Shown: positions 35,701-48,800 of the stretch, in pieces
How the letters are laid out: the number at the start of each line of letters is the position of its first letter
Position numbering within the stretch: the stretch's first letter is position 1
NCBI GenBank assembly: GCA_963383645.1
Contig: OY726559.1
Span: forward strand, 123,118,721-123,182,720
Length of the DNA: 64,000 bases
Direction of reading: 5' to 3'
Source: Muscardinus avellanarius
Taxonomy: Eukaryota > Chordata > Mammalia > Rodentia > Gliridae
Notes under the pieces: model-generated
Databases searched by the model: none
What the model was told of the DNA's origin: nothing
Seen by the model: the letters and a program-made list of their open reading frames with translations, nothing else
Program-made: the position numbers and the translations under genes

Positions 35701-37723
35701 CTTAAAAAGATAACTTTCCAAGGAATGGAGCCCCAAAGACTATCAATCCTACGTGCCCATGCTCTTGCCTTTTAAAGATTTTACACATAGGTAGGTTCGT
35801 TTAGAGCCTCCGCACTTCCAAGGCATGGCCATTGCATGACGTTTAACTGGCTAGCGTGTGAACGCGGAAGGCTTTACAGGCGTCCACATCCCTCACTGGA
35901 GGCCACGATGCTTCATTTGTGATAAAAATATAAACGTGGGCGTGCTGTTTCTTTCCCTGTCTCCAGCCCCTGCTTGGCTCTGCTGAAGCCCTGGTGGGAG
36001 GAGCCGCCCCTGCCCCCACCCTGGTCCTGGCCTCTGTTGCCTTCTGCACCTGGGCTCAGCATTTAACACCCTTCACTTGCAAGTGGCCTATGATGACTCC
36101 TGGATGGCTAGAAATAAAAACGTGAAAGTGCGAAGAGGGGTAGGGGTAGGTTTTGTATCTGGGGGGAACGGCCTAATCCCATGGACTCTCTGCTCTTTCT
36201 CTTTGGAGTTAAATGCCTCTGATTCTTTATTTGAAACTGGTGTGTTACATTTTCCATCCCAGAATAACTGGGTTATGTATTTCTGTTCATTCCTGAACGC
36301 CAGCCGCTGTGGTGGTGCTCAGTGTTCAGTTGGCATTCTACCCGGCAGATTTTGGCCGAGGGTGTTCCCTGGAAACTTGGGTTGTCTAGGCGTGAGCTCA
36401 GACACTGGCGTGTTCACCATCCCTCTAAATGTCTCCATGTGCTTCATGTGTAAGGCTAAGTGTGAAGCCAAGAGGTACCTCCTCTTCTCCTTTGCACGTA
36501 GTACTTTTCTCTTTGATTTTTTCTGGGGACTTATCACCCATTCCTGTGTGACGGGAACTGCAAAGGTAGTTGTTATCATCTCTACTGGGGACTGGTTGAA
36601 GGCAGTCTTTGTTTTGCTTTACCTCCTCCTGGGGGCTTTGTAGGGTAAAGAATGGGTTCAGGTAACTTGCCCGTAACCTGTGTGGTGTTTTCTGTAGTTC
36701 TGCAGGAAGTTTATCCTGTGCAGTGACTACATAGTTTGTACATGTGACCCAGAAGCCAGTTGTTAGCAGCTTGCATTCTTTGGATCAATACCTTCTTTGC
36801 TTTCCCGGTCAGCTCATCTGTCACTAGGCCTTCCGGTTGACATTGGTCTCATTACCAGCTTCCTCCTGGACTGTAAGATGTAGCGACTGAAACACCGCTG
36901 TGGGCTCTCCTACCTTGAGGGCACTTGGTTCTGCCTGGTGAGAAGGCCCCCTTTGATGGCAAGAGTCCCCCATGCCTACTACCTGCTCGTTTCTTTAAAG
37001 CTGAACTTCTTGTAAAACCCAAACCTCTGTTTTATACCTGTGATGACTTTCAAAACCAGCCTTACTCTGCCCTTCTGACCTGGGATCGCCTCCAAGGAGT
37101 GAAAGAGAGGCTGATGGGGCTGATCAGCCCCAGGGACTCTCAGTCTGCCTAGGAAGACAAAGCATAGCCCCACGCCTTTCAGGTTCTGCATGTTAAAATT
37201 GGGTGGGCAGATTGGGGGATGTGCTGGTAAGTACCACTGAAGGGCATCGAGTGAATCCCGCTTGACTTGGACTTTGTTTCCCATAATTTGGATTATGGCC
37301 AGCATAACCTTCCTGACACAGATGGATGGTAAGAAAGTTTTTGTCCCAGATCCATTGTAGCTTTAGTTAATGCCATGCAAAGGGGGAGGGAATTGGGGAG
37401 GCATCTATTTTCATAAGAAAACATAACTTTGGAAGCACATAAAACAACTAATTGACAAGAAAAATGAAAGCATATTTCCAGAATGTCAAGACTGCCTTAG
37501 CACTGTGGATTAATGTTGCCTGTAGAAAGCAAAACTGATAACCAGGCCTGACTGTGGAATGGGGCCTCATGAACTCCGGGGAGCGGAGACAGATGAAGGA
37601 GTGAAAGACTGGAGGAGGGAGTGTGTTCAGGGTTATTCTAGAGTGCAGTGAGATGGGCTTACAAAAGCAACAAACAGCCTTTTTTTCTTCTTCAAGTCTT
37701 GAAACCAAAATGTTTCTCTACTC

Positions 37724-37940
37724 TTCCTCCTCCTCCTCCCCCATCCTCCTCCTCCTCCTTTGTTTTTACTGGAGAATGAGCTCAGGGGCATGCTATCTCT
37801 GAGTTACACCTGCAGCCCTTTTTAATTTTTATTTTGAAAAGGGATCTTACTAAGTTGCTGAGGATAGCCTCAAACCTACAGTCCTCCCGTCTCAGTCTCC
37901 CAAGTACTAGGATTACAGGCATGTACCACTGTATTTGGCT
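37724..37940 (-). repeat. Decayed SINE with (TCC)n tail
   Basis: (TCC)n at 37724-37758, then an antisense copy ending caggcatgtaccactgtat. Confidence 0.78.
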
Positions 37941-38139
37941 AAAATGTGACTTTCTAAGAAAATTGTAATTTCTAACAGAACGATCTACAGAACAGGTTGA
38001 GAGTCGTCCTGGGCCTGACATTCAGGTCAAGCCCAGCCTTTTACTCTGTACCAAGTGTGTCTTGGAAAGGAATTATCAAGGCCCTCGGAGAGCTCGGTAG
38101 TCTCGCCGCTGATCATCAGTGGTTGCTGAATGCTGTTAT

Positions 38140-38347
38140 ATTGTCATGTGGTATGTACTGTTTAGGAAGCATGTGCTTTGGGGTCAGACACTGCATGGAC
38201 CCTGGCTGAATGATTTGAGCGTGTCACTCACGTGGTCGGCCTAGTTTCCTCATCAGTAAGATGGGGCTAATTACAGAGCCGGCTGCAGAGCTTTGAGGTG
38301 AGACGGGGTGCTTGATTCAAGGCTGCTGGTCGCGCAGTACCTGGCAC
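38140..38347 (+). repeat. MIR
   Basis: MIR landmarks in order: gcatgtgctttggggtcaga, ctagtttcctcatcagtaag, atggggctaattacag, and a 'cctggcac' end. Confidence 0.82.
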
Positions 38348-41300
38348 TGTGGGTGCCAAAGATGGCTGTTCCTGGGGCCCGAGAAGAGAGGAGGGTGAGG
38401 GTCCAGCACAGGCTGCTCTGTGACTTCCGCGCTCATGGGGGTAGGGTGGGGTCCACACACTTTCTGTAGAATCAGCAACCAGAACAGAGCAGCACCCTCC
38501 AAGCACAGGAGGCCCACACTCTGGCGTCCCTTGGGTTCACATCCTGCCATGTTTGGTGGCATGGGGATGGCATGGAAAGAGAAGATTCTCTGCGGGAATC
38601 CCACAGGTCCCGTGGGTGCCTCGTGCATCTGGTGACTTCAAACAAAGGGCCCGAGACAGCATCAGTCCAACAGGAAAGAACACTTGGGCACCGTGGCCTC
38701 TTTGTTTGCTCCTTGTATGTGCACCTTGTCTGCCCAGGCTGGCGGAACTGTTTGTTTTGTAGAATAAAGAACAGGCTGGGTTAGGTTGGAGAGGGAGGGA
38801 GTCTGGAGGGCAGGAGGGCTTCCTCTTGGTTAAAACTCTGTCCAGGGAAGCACCTAGCATACGCTCCCTCTTGCAGATGGGTAAAAGACAAAGAAACAGG
38901 AGCTTAAACCTTGATGCCACAGAATGAAGGTGGCAGTGACCTGGCTCTCTGGACTCCAGGCTTACTGTAAACAGAACTGCTGGGGACAGCTGCTAAGCAC
39001 AGAAAGGCACAGAAAGCTGCTAAGCACGGGGCGGTCCCGCTGGTGCGGTGTGCGGGCCCAGCCCTGTGGCTTCTGTGGATGGCAGAGTCACCTGGCAGAG
39101 CAGCAGTGCTGCAGGTTAGCGCCTGTTACTAAGTGCCGGCGAGGTAGAACCAGGTAGCTGACACCTCCCTGCCTTGAGGATTGGTGTTGGGCGGTCTAGG
39201 TGTAAACCAGAGTTAAGCAGAAGGCAGCTAGCTGCAAAAGCCAAGGGACCTGGCACCTGCTGCTTCCATGTACCCGTGGTCCCCCCAGGCCAGGCCTCAG
39301 CCCCTGCAGCTTCTCTCTCCTCCCCAGGTGGAGCGAAGGCTCCTGGCCTCCTGGCGCCAGGACTGAACATCGTGTGGTGTGTTGTATTTCCCTGTTCACT
39401 GTAGTTGCTCATACTTTAGACTGGTCAGTGCATCAGTTCTCTTTTGAACTATTTAGCTGGGACCAGATACTGCGTTAAGCCGTGTGAGCAAAAGCCTGGC
39501 CCCTCCTCTCTGCTCAAATGCTTCTAGTCTAGTGGGAGACAATATGAGGAAAACAATTCCTATGAATAAATAAAAATTGCAATTGTGGCAGGCTCGTGGA
39601 GAGAGAGACTAGGACTTGCCTCGGTCTGGGTGGCTGGGGACTGCCTCCTGAGGAAGTGACGCCTGGGCCAGCAGATGCTCCTGAGGCAGAGCGATGGGTG
39701 TAGTTGCAGGGACCTGTGCAAAGGTCCTGTGCGGGGAGGGGGCATAATGTAGGAGGGAACTTAAAAGAAGAGCCAGCGGAGGTTGGGAGGTGAAGAGCAT
39801 GTTGTGCGGTGGTGGTGGGGGACCTGCTAGTCCTGCAGATGGAGGCAGGCAGCCTCGTTGGTTTCACCTTGCTCCTTAAAAGCCCAGCAAGCCATCAGAA
39901 TAGGATGGGGGGACTTGACCTGATGTGGGATTCAAGATAATCTCCTGCTCTGGCGTGCTGCGAAAGGCCTGGAGACAGTGGGAGAGGGATCAGCCAGCGG
40001 GAGAGGCTCATGTCCTGGTCCAGGAGGGACATGCCACAGCCTGGACTGGCACGGAGACGGCAGGGTGGGGAAGGAGGGCAGTACCTCTGGGGTAAACGTA
40101 AATGTCATTTTATATTACACACTTCTCAATCCCTTCTCAGTCCACGCTGGGTCAAATGTGGATGGTGATTCTCCAAGAGAAGACTCCATAATGGAATTTT
40201 TCAGGATTATATGACCAAACCCTAAGACCCCTCCCCCTACATTTTCCCCCCAAAGGACCTCCCACGGTACTTTTGTTCTATAAAATACTTTGAGGGAGAA
40301 ATACTGAATTGTGTGATTTCTTGTTTGGGGTACCTTCCACACAGGATTCTGGGCATTATACAAAGCTCTGCAGTTGAGACTGAGCCAGACACGCAGCACA
40401 GATGGGAATCTGACTCCTATTCTGAACTTGGGTGAGAACAGTTGAGTAGACAGACCGAAGTCATGTAGGAAGGTCTGGAGGCTTGGCTCCAGTTTGTTGT
40501 ATGCTGGGAGTCCTCCCTGGTTCTGAAGCATGGCGGGGTGGAAGTATGGTTCTGGCCAGATCATTCTGGAAGATGTCCTGCAAGCCAGTGGGGGCCACAC
40601 TTTCTGGAGCCAGTAGGTGGGAACTGGGCTTGAAGGGGTGGGAACAGGAAATGCCTCTTTCAGGGTTAGAAGGAGATGTAAGATGTTTGTCTTCACACCC
40701 CTCCCCCTTGGCAGGCAGCTATTATCAGCAGCAGATAGCTTTTCTGGGGCTGAATAAGCAGCAGGATTCCCTGGGAGTCTGGGTTCCCAGGCTGAGATGG
40801 GGTGGCCAGGCGAGCCAGCCGGGCGCGCTTACTTAGGTAAACAGGGAAAAGCTGACCAGGGAGTTAAGTTGAAAGTAAGGACACCAAGCTCTGGCCATGG
40901 CTGGAATTCCCCTGTGTGATGTGAACATGCCACACAATCTCTCCAGGAAATGGAGTGGCTAGAAGAATGTCAGGCCCCCAGCCGGAGGACCACGTGTGCA
41001 CTCACTGGGGCAGCCGCTCATCAGAGTGAGCAGGACCGCGCCAGAGCTGTCCGTTTTGTGAAGTTTGGGACAGAGAATGGAGCCTTTGTTAAAAAAAGAG
41101 AAGTGTGGAGTGTTGGATTCACACATCATTCTGAAATGCAGGCATCTCTTCTGAGGTGCAGAGACAGCCAAGCAAGGCCATCGGCAGCCAAGCAGAGTCT
41201 TTAGTAATGCTAAGGTAAACAGCACCTTAATGAAAGAATCTGCTAACTGAGTACTCAATTTAGGAACAGAGGGTGCTAATTTACTTTTATGTAGGGCATT

Positions 41301-41459
41301 TGGAGTTGACAGAATTTTCTCAGAGAGACATTGTTATAAATTGGGTTTGGGTTCTCAGGCCTGCTAACGGAATTAGATTTAGCCCATGACACAGCTAAAA
41401 TGCTAAAAGAGTGTGTCTTGACTGTACATATGTAGAAACACACACACACATTACTCAAG

Positions 41460-41800
41460 GTATAGTGTTCTATTGACTATATAAATATTTTTAAATAGGT
41501 AATTTAAAATATATTAACATAAATGTTATATATCATATAAACATATTTATATGTAAACATATAAATATGAAGACAATAAATATAGTAATATAATAAATAA
41601 GTCCAAAATATGTATATTTGCATAAGTATATTTAAATGCATATATTTATTAAATATTCATGCATTAATGTATATGCTCATGTATCTAATATGTAACATTT
41701 ATATATTTAATATGAAATATATAGTATAAAATATTAAATATATTAACATTATATATGTATAATATATAAATTATACCAAACATACATTTAAAAAATATAA
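41460..41800. repeat. AT-rich low-complexity tract
   Basis: About 340 bp of almost pure A/T with irregular 'atatttaaat' words and no fixed period. It ends at a SINE. Confidence 0.9.
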
Positions 41801-41936
41801 ACTGGGCATGGTGGTGCATGCTGGTAATACCAGTATCTGGGAGGCTGAGGAGGATCACAGTTGATGGACAGCCTCAACTACTTAGTGAGGCCTTCCACAA
41901 CTTCATGAGACCCTGTCTGAAAACTAAAGAAGCCGT
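41801..41936 (+). repeat. SINE B1 half only
   Basis: + strand left half (actgggcatggtggtgcatg ... gagaccctgtctgaaaac) ending before an ID half, directly followed by another copy. Confidence 0.8.
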
Positions 41937-42240
41937 GCCAGGTGTGGTGGCGCACACTTGTATTCCCAGCATTTGTGTCAGGTGTGGTGGCGCACATTGT
42001 ATTCCCAGCATTTGAAAGGTTGAGACAGGAGGATCACAGTTCAAGGACAGCCTCAGCTACTTAGTGAGGCCCTCCACAACTTAGTGAGACCCTGTTTCAA
42101 AATAAAGAATAAAAAATTGGTCTGGGGGTGTCGCTCAGAGGTAGAATGCCCCTGGGTACCATCCCCAGCACCGCAAAGAAAGAAACGAAAGGAGGAAGGA
42201 AGGAAGGAAGGAAGGAAGGAAGGAAGGAAGGAAGGAAGGA
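41937..42240 (+). repeat. Type a SINE with duplicated head and (GGAA)n tail
   Basis: The 5' head occurs twice in tandem (41939-41978 and 41979-42013), then the body continues to 42176. Tail (GGAA)n about 42192-42240. Confidence 0.85.
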
Positions 42241-42257
42241 TGGATAGAAAGGTAGAA

Positions 42258-42471
42258 GATGGGCGTGGTGGTGCACGCTTGTAATCCCAGCATTTGGGAA
42301 GTTGAAACAGAAGGATCGCGGTTCTCAGACAACCTCAGCTACTTAGTGAGGTCCTTTGCAAGTCAGTGAGACCCTGTTTTAAAATAAAGAATAGAAAATA
42401 AGGCTGAGGGTGTCGTTTGGAGGTAGAATGCCCCTGGGTTTGATCCCCAGTGCAAAAAAAAAACAAAACAA
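42258..42471 (+). repeat. B1-dID-like SINE, type a
   Basis: + strand copy from gatgggcgtggtggtgcac to gggtttgatccccagtgc plus A-tail. Confidence 0.85.
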
Positions 42472-42599
42472 AATATATATCAATAAATATTAATCTAGCC
42501 ATTTCAATACACCTGCCCTGCAGGCTGGCACTGGGCCGGGGTGGGTGCTGTGGATGAAGCTCAGACCTGCGAAGGCCTTACCGTCTAAGTCCAGCCTGG

Positions 42600-42802
42600 C
42601 GGCCCTCAGATCAGGCTGTCTGGGCTTACATCTGGCTCCTTTGCTGACTGGCTTAGTAATTGCATAAGCAAGTGACTTCACCTCTCAGTGCCTCCATTTC
42701 TCCACTGATAAGCAAAGAATAATACTAGTTAATAACACCGCCTCCTGTGGGCCTGAGAATTGGGATGCCCATGGATGCACTTGGCCGTGGCTGGCACTGG
42801 GG
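42600..42802 (+). repeat. MIR
   Basis: MIR landmarks: gcaagtgacttcacctctca, gtgcctccatttctccactg, ataatactagttaataacac. Confidence 0.8.
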
Positions 42803-43679
42803 GTGCTTGTTAGATACTCCCCCGTGGGGCCCAGAGCCGTGTGCCCCAGGGGTGCCACCAGCAGCTCACCTGGGCCCACGTGGGGTGCCAGGCCTGTCGT
42901 CCAGCTCCCAGGCATAGCCCTGGCAGGGATGGAGTGGGGTGGTAGCCATGAAGGGAGAGAGCAGAGGAGGGGAAGGGAAAGAGTGTTGTTTTACTTGTCT
43001 TGGAAGTCAAGGTACAGATGACCTGCAAGGAGGCCAGAGGGGTGCTGGGGGTGTCTAGATGGGGAGGGAGGAGGAAGGGGCCAGCCAGAGGAGGACTGAG
43101 AGCCCAGCAGTGCCGCCTGCCCTCACCGCAGTGCCTTGAAGAGGAGCCCTGGGAAGGCCCGAGGACATGGCGTGTCTAGAGTGGCGGGAACTTTGTTAGT
43201 TGGTGGAGTCTAGTTCTAGCCTGGTGCCCTCTGGCCCCCTGCAGAGGGGTTGCCAGGGATCTGATGACTTTATTTGCTGGGGACGCCTCTGAGCTGGGAG
43301 TCAGTTGGCAAGCTGGCTGATGTCAGCCCAGACTCTTCCAGGGAGTGGAGGTTTGGAGCCTGACACTTCGAGGGAATACTGGGTACTGCATCCCAGCGAC
43401 TGAGTCTAGCCTTCTAGTCTAGCCAAAGGAAACAACATAAAGTGGCTGCTTATCTGTCGGAGATATGGCAGGAAGCTTGGGGCTAGTATTGGAAATTCCA
43501 GCTAGGGTTTGAGCCTGAGAAATTTGGTGTCCCAAAGAACTGACATTCTGTGGCTTTGAGTGTGATATGAGTGAAGGAATGACCGCCCAGATCTGTTCTA
43601 ACTTATCTGCAGAAATGGAAACTTTATAGATAAGAAAAAGGAAAGAACCTTTATTTGCCATGAGACACAATCTTCTTTT

Positions 43680-43900
43680 TTAAGCCTTTTACTGGGGTGT
43701 TGTGATCATATATCACAGTGATGTTCAGAGTGATAGAGACATACATGTGCTTGGTGTGTCTCCTCTGCGCCCCTCCTCCCAGGACGTGTTAGTGTATGAT
43801 GCCTTCATACATGGGCACCACATTATTTGAACTGTTTCTTTCAGTGGTTCTCTCCTTTCCCCTCCACTCCATCTTCTTAATGATGGACTGGCCATGGCCT
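43680..43900 (-). repeat. Possible antisense L1 3'-end fragment
   Basis: Pyrimidine-rich 3'-UTR-like text (cctctgcgcccctcctccc; cctttcccctccactccat) resembling L1 ends elsewhere in the window. Weak. Confidence 0.3.
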
Positions 43901-44844
43901 TAGACCATTATGCTGCACTGCGCATGAGCCTCTCTTTAGCCCGAGATTACTTCTGTTTCACCTGTGAACATATTTAAGTCTTGTGGGACTTGAAAGTCTC
44001 TGGGAACAGCATCAGGCCTTATCTGTCTGTGTTCGGCAGGTGTAGACAGTGTGGGCACTGGTCCTCAGTTGCTCTGCCCTTCCCTCTGCGTGTCGTGGCT
44101 GGGATGAGGCCCCACGAGACTGCGGCTTGGCCTGGGCCAGCTGGTCCCAGGAGTTGCCATGGGTCCAGGACACTGACTCCCTCTCGGCCTCCAGGTTTAG
44201 ACCACTTGCAGAGGTATGAGAACAGTGGAGAGGTTTCAGTACCAGAGATAACCCCCTGTTAAGCTACTGCTCACAAATGCCCAGTTTGGGATGCTTTTAG
44301 TGTTTGGCAAGGGATTTTGTGGCAAACAGCAGATTTTTCTAGATGTGAGGTCTGCTTCTACTTAGAACCTCACTGTAATGTGGTAATTGTCAAAGCTGGG
44401 GCTGGGAGGGGCCGCCGGGCTCCCTGGATCCTCAGTAGGGAGTGAGTAGGAGTCCTGGCAAGGGCCCTCCCAGCCTACGCTTGCAGGGTTGGCCCTAGGC
44501 AGGGCCATGTCTCAAGGCTTCTCAGACGCAGTAGGCCACCTGGCTTCTCTGAGCACCTTGCGGCCAGGCTGGCATGCAGGCCGTAGAGGTCAGAGTTCCT
44601 TGCAGGCACAGTGCTCATGAGTTGGTAAGTAGCAGCTTGGGACAGTGACAGGAGGACCCCCTTAGCTGGGTCTGAGGGCCATCAGGAGCCTGGGGCTGAA
44701 GGCCAGGCGAGGACGGGGTCCTCCCTGAGATGGGGGCGCTCCTGCAGCTACGGTAGCCCTTGGGCCTTCTGTGGCTCTGCTCCAGTTTAGATCTGGAATG
44801 CCCCCCAGCAACTCAGTCTTGAGGGCACTTGGGCAGCTGGTGGG

Positions 44845-45105
44845 AATGCTGGGAGGTGGGGCCTGGGGAGGCAGTGAGTCCCTGGGGCCTCTGCTTGAAG
44901 GGCACATTGGGACCCTGGCACCTTCTTCTCTCTCTCCCTCTGCTCTGTGAGGTGAATCGTCCCTCCACTGTGCACTGCCGTGATGATCTGCCTCACCATA
45001 AGTCTCTAGCGATGGGTCCACATGACCAGGGACTGAACCTCTTGGCCATGAGCCCAAATAAACGTCCCCTCCTTTAAGCTGATCTTCGTAGGTACCTTGT
45101 CACCT
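44845..45105 (+). mobile_element. MaLR-like LTR fragment, sense
   Basis: Ends with the MaLR-style signature catgagcccaaataaacg, cctcctttaagctgatctt, ggtaccttgtcacctac. A related LTR lies at 46090-46436. Confidence 0.6.
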
Positions 45106-45329
45106 ACGCTGAGCACTCACAGCCACCTGACAGTTGCCATTACTTCTCCCTCACACAGAGCAGGACACAGAAGCTCCAGTTTCACAGATAGTAAGTGACA
45201 AAAAACGAGGTCCTGATGGTGACAAAGATCACCAGAGTCGCTGTTTCTTCAGCATGCGCGACATGTCTGTCCACGTGCCACAAGCTGCACGTGCAGTGCG
45301 TCTCTTCCCCGTGACCGCCTGGTAGTGAG

Positions 45330-45465
45330 GCCATTGCCATTTCAAAGCAGATGTGGGGCTCAGAAAGGATAACAGACTGGCTCGGGGAAGCGTGGCTGGT
45401 TGGTGGCAGAGCCGGGGTCTGAGCCCATCTGTACAGTCTCCCTGGCTCTCAGGGATGACACTTGG
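45330..45465 (-). repeat. MIR, antisense
   Basis: Reverse MIR order: gggctcagaaaggataacag, then ggtggcagagccggggtctg. Confidence 0.7.
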
Positions 45466-46089
45466 GCTTGGGATATGCTTGACGTTTTGTTCTCTGTGGA
45501 CTTGAGGGGGCGGGGCTGATCCTGTGATCCGTAGGTGATAGGTTAAGCCATATTATGCTGCAATAACAAATAGCTCCACATCTCAGTAGCTTTAAACTAA
45601 GGAAAGCACATTTCTCGCACACGCTGCATTTCCAGGGCGGGCCGTGGTGGGGTGCAGGGTGGTTGCTCTGCTCCCTGGAATTGGGGGGGGGGTCACAGGG
45701 GTTTGTGATCTCTGCTCAGTGGGAGGGAATTCAGTGAATCACCATGGAGCTTGAGCCTGGATAGGACACTTGCCATTTCTTATATTTCATTGATCACACC
45801 CAGTCACTTGGTCATTCCTGCTGTAAAGGGCTTGGAAGGCATAGCTTGTGCCTGGAGGGGAGAAGAACTGGAACCGCTTGAGGAAAGCACTAGTGATGAC
45901 CACAGTGATCCACGGGGACTTGGTCAGCACCCAGGCAGCTGTTTGGAAGCAGCTGGGCGCTTGGCTCTAGGGAGTCCTCCAGAGACCCATGCGTGGAAGG
46001 CTGGGCTGCCATTGCTGCAGGGCTCAGAGTGGGGCTCTTGGCTTCGAGGTGCTTGCAGGACAAGGGCTCCCACGCATAGGGTACTAAAT

Positions 46090-46436
46090 GATGGATAAGT
46101 TTGTAATTTGATGACATTATTGGGAAATTGTGGCACGTGTATGAGGTGGGACCTGGCTGTGTGAAGACACTAGGTGGTGGGGTGTCCCCTGGGGCCTGAA
46201 TCCTGACCCCACACCTCTGCCTCTGTCTGTCTTTGCTCCCTGGATGCCACGAGCCTGGCAGCTCCACCTTACCACAGCCTTCCGTCATTGATACTCACCA
46301 CACACGTCCAAACAGTGGAGCCAGCCCACCGTGGACTGGGAAACGAGAACATGGACTAAAACAACCCTTTCCTCCTGTAAGCTGACGTTCTCGGGTATTT
46401 TGTCACAATAATGAAAAGCCAACTAACATCGGAGCC
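46090..46436 (+). mobile_element. MaLR-like solo LTR, sense
   Basis: Starts near 'gggaaattgtggcacgtg', carries 'gggtgtcccctggggcctg', and ends 'ctcgggtattttgtcac', 'gaaaagccaactaac', the usual MaLR terminus. No internal region. Confidence 0.68.
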
Positions 46437-47674
46437 CACTCTAGAGTGATCCTTGGCTTGGTCTTTGACTGACTTGCCTACTCTTTCTCGGTTCTTTTGA
46501 GAAGAAAGGTGATGCTTTGTTCTCCATTCAGAAAAAGAGGGACTGAGTTTGAGTCATGCCCAGAGCATTGGTCCAAGGGAAATAATTGGTCCAAGAGAAT
46601 AGAGGCCAGAAAGTCACCACACCTCCTTCAAGGCCTCTGTCTAGAAGGAAGTCCGTGGCAAATACTCTAACTTCTGGGTATTCATAGTAATTCCTTCCTG
46701 GATACTATTTGCTACTTATATAGTGACTAATGCTTTGACATTTGGCATTTTTATCTTTTGATTTCCTTGATCTGTGCAATGAATGGATCCGTAAATGTCA
46801 GCCCTGTTTTTAAGAAAACTGGACAGTGATCGAGAGGGATTTTTACATGGAGAAAACCTCCGAGTGAGCAGGTGGCCGTCCCTGGATTGGGCTGTCTCGG
46901 TTTCTGGGCCTGTTTCCTTGCTGATGAAGTGAAGCTGGCTGCCAAGCCCTGCAGGCTGCCCGAAGGAGGGCGGGAGAACCGACGCTGGGCTTGGCAGGAG
47001 CCTCCTTGGCTCCACGCTGACCCAGGAAACAGCCCCTCTGCAGAAAGGAGGAGGTAACTGAAGGCCACCCCGCCGTGTGTCTTCACCTGCGAGCACCCTG
47101 GGCCAGCCTCTTGCCTCCCCGGCTGTTCTTAGTCCTTTTCTTCAGTCATGGTGTGTGTTCTTGTCACCGTGAAGGTTGAGGGGCAAAGGGCAAAGCTGAT
47201 GATTCTCTCCATGGTAATTTTTTCTAGTTTGAAGATGTAAAGAGGTGTTTGGAGATGGCCGTCAGACTGAGAGTTCTTGGTCTAAGCATTTTTTTTTTTT
47301 AAGATTAATAGTTTAGGTTTGACCCTCTCAGTTTATGGATAGATAGTAGCAGTGGGCAGACAGGTCAGCTTTCACCAATGAGGGAGCAGAGTGGAGCTCC
47401 AGCTTGACTGGGACCTGCGAGCATCCACACTGAGCCCTGGATTGGCTGAAGGGCTTTCCCTCCTCCCCAGGAGGCAGACCTGGGGAAACCCCTGCTTGCT
47501 TATTTTCTTCAGAAATGCCATTGAGCCTGTCCAGCGTGTGTGCGAGGTGATGTGTGTAAGCATTCGTGAGGCCGTGTGGTCTGCCTCTACCCCGTCTCTC
47601 CCTCGGAATGTCTATGTACAGGCTGCTCACAAGATCGCCGCACACTGGCCCTCGGGAGGGGAATGCTGTCTTCT

Positions 47675-47913
47675 TCTTCTTCTTCTTTTTTTTTTTTTTT
47701 TTTTTTTTTTTGTGGTACTGGGGGTGGAACCCAGAGGCTTTCTACCTCTGGGCTATACTCCCAGGCCTATTTTATATTTGATTTAGAAACAGGGTCTCAC
47801 TAAGTTGCTGAGAGCCTCACTCAGTAGCTGAGGCTGGCTTCGAACCTGCGCGATCCTCCTGTCTCAGCCTCCCAAGCGCGGGGATTACAAGCGTGTGTCA
47901 CCACACCCGGCTT
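47675..47913 (-). repeat. B1-dID-like SINE, type b
   Basis: Antisense copy with long T-tail; perfect 14-bp duplication GAATGCTGTCTTCT (47661-47674, 47914-47927). Confidence 0.92.
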
Positions 47914-48081
47914 GAATGCTGTCTTCTAATAGGATGTAAGACTCCTTTATCTCCTGGACACCAAGAGGACCCAGAGAAACTGGGAACATTTTCTAAGAAT
48001 TTCCATTTTCTTTCCTTTTTTTTTTTTATACTTTGCTTAGGAAGTGTTAAAAATATAAAGTATAGTTGAAAGTGTGTAACT

Positions 48082-48270
48082 CAATCAGAAGTGGTAGCAC
48101 AGCTCATAGTCCTAGTACCCGGGAGGCTGAGACAAGGAGGATCACACGTTTGAGGCCAGTCTCAGCAACTTAACATGCCCCCGTTTCAAAATAAAAAAGA
48201 AGAAAAGGGTGAGGAGGTCTAGGTCCAGGGAGAATGTTCCTGGTTTCAATCTCCAGTAACACATACACAG
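48082..48270 (+). repeat. Decayed B1-dID-like SINE
   Basis: + strand copy with a degraded head (gaagtggtagcacagctca) and ID half. Confidence 0.72.
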
Positions 48271-48354
48271 TGCAAAAAGAATGTATGTATCCCAGAGCTG
48301 TGTCTTGGAGAAGTCCCTTCAGTAATCCAGTGATGTGTAGACGTAGCAAAAGCT

Positions 48355-48383
48355 GGTTCAGAAAATTCACTATTTTAGCCATT

Positions 48384-48422
<39 letters not shown>

Positions 48423-48800
48423 TTTGGGTTTTTTTTTTGTGGTACTGGGGGTGGAACCCAGAGGCTTTCTACCTCCAGCCTATATTCCCCCACCTATTTT
48501 ATACTTTATTTGGAAACAGGGTCTCACTGAGTTGCTGAGAGCCTCACTCAGTAGCTGAGGCTGGCTTCGAACCTGTGTGTCCTCCTGTCTCAGCCTCCCA
48601 AGCGCGGGGATTACAAGTGTGTTCCACCACGCCCAGCTATTTTAGCCATTTTAAAGTGTACTGTTCAGTGTTTTTTTTTTTTTAATCTATTCACAATTTG
48701 AGCAGCCATCGCTTCTAATTTCAGAATGTCTCCACCCCTCCCCGAATGAGGCCCCCTTTCATCTGAACTTCCTCTTCCCCGGTCGGCTTCGTCTCCGTGG
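48355..48800 (-). mobile_element. Antisense L1 3'-end fragment
   Basis: Matches the L1M 3' end antisense: cactattttagccatttt, aaagtgtactgttcagtg, then 'atctattcacaatttgagc'. Split by a SINE. Confidence 0.7.
48387..48637 (-). repeat. Type b SINE with (TTTA)n tail in L1
   Basis: Perfect 16-bp duplication TATTTTAGCCATTTTA (48371-48386, 48638-48653). Confidence 0.93.

Noticed and set aside
45540..45700. 'gctgcaataacaaatagctcc ... ctcagtagctttaaac' resembles an interspersed repeat
   Set aside because: I recall similar text in mammalian repeats but cannot name the family, so it is not annotated.
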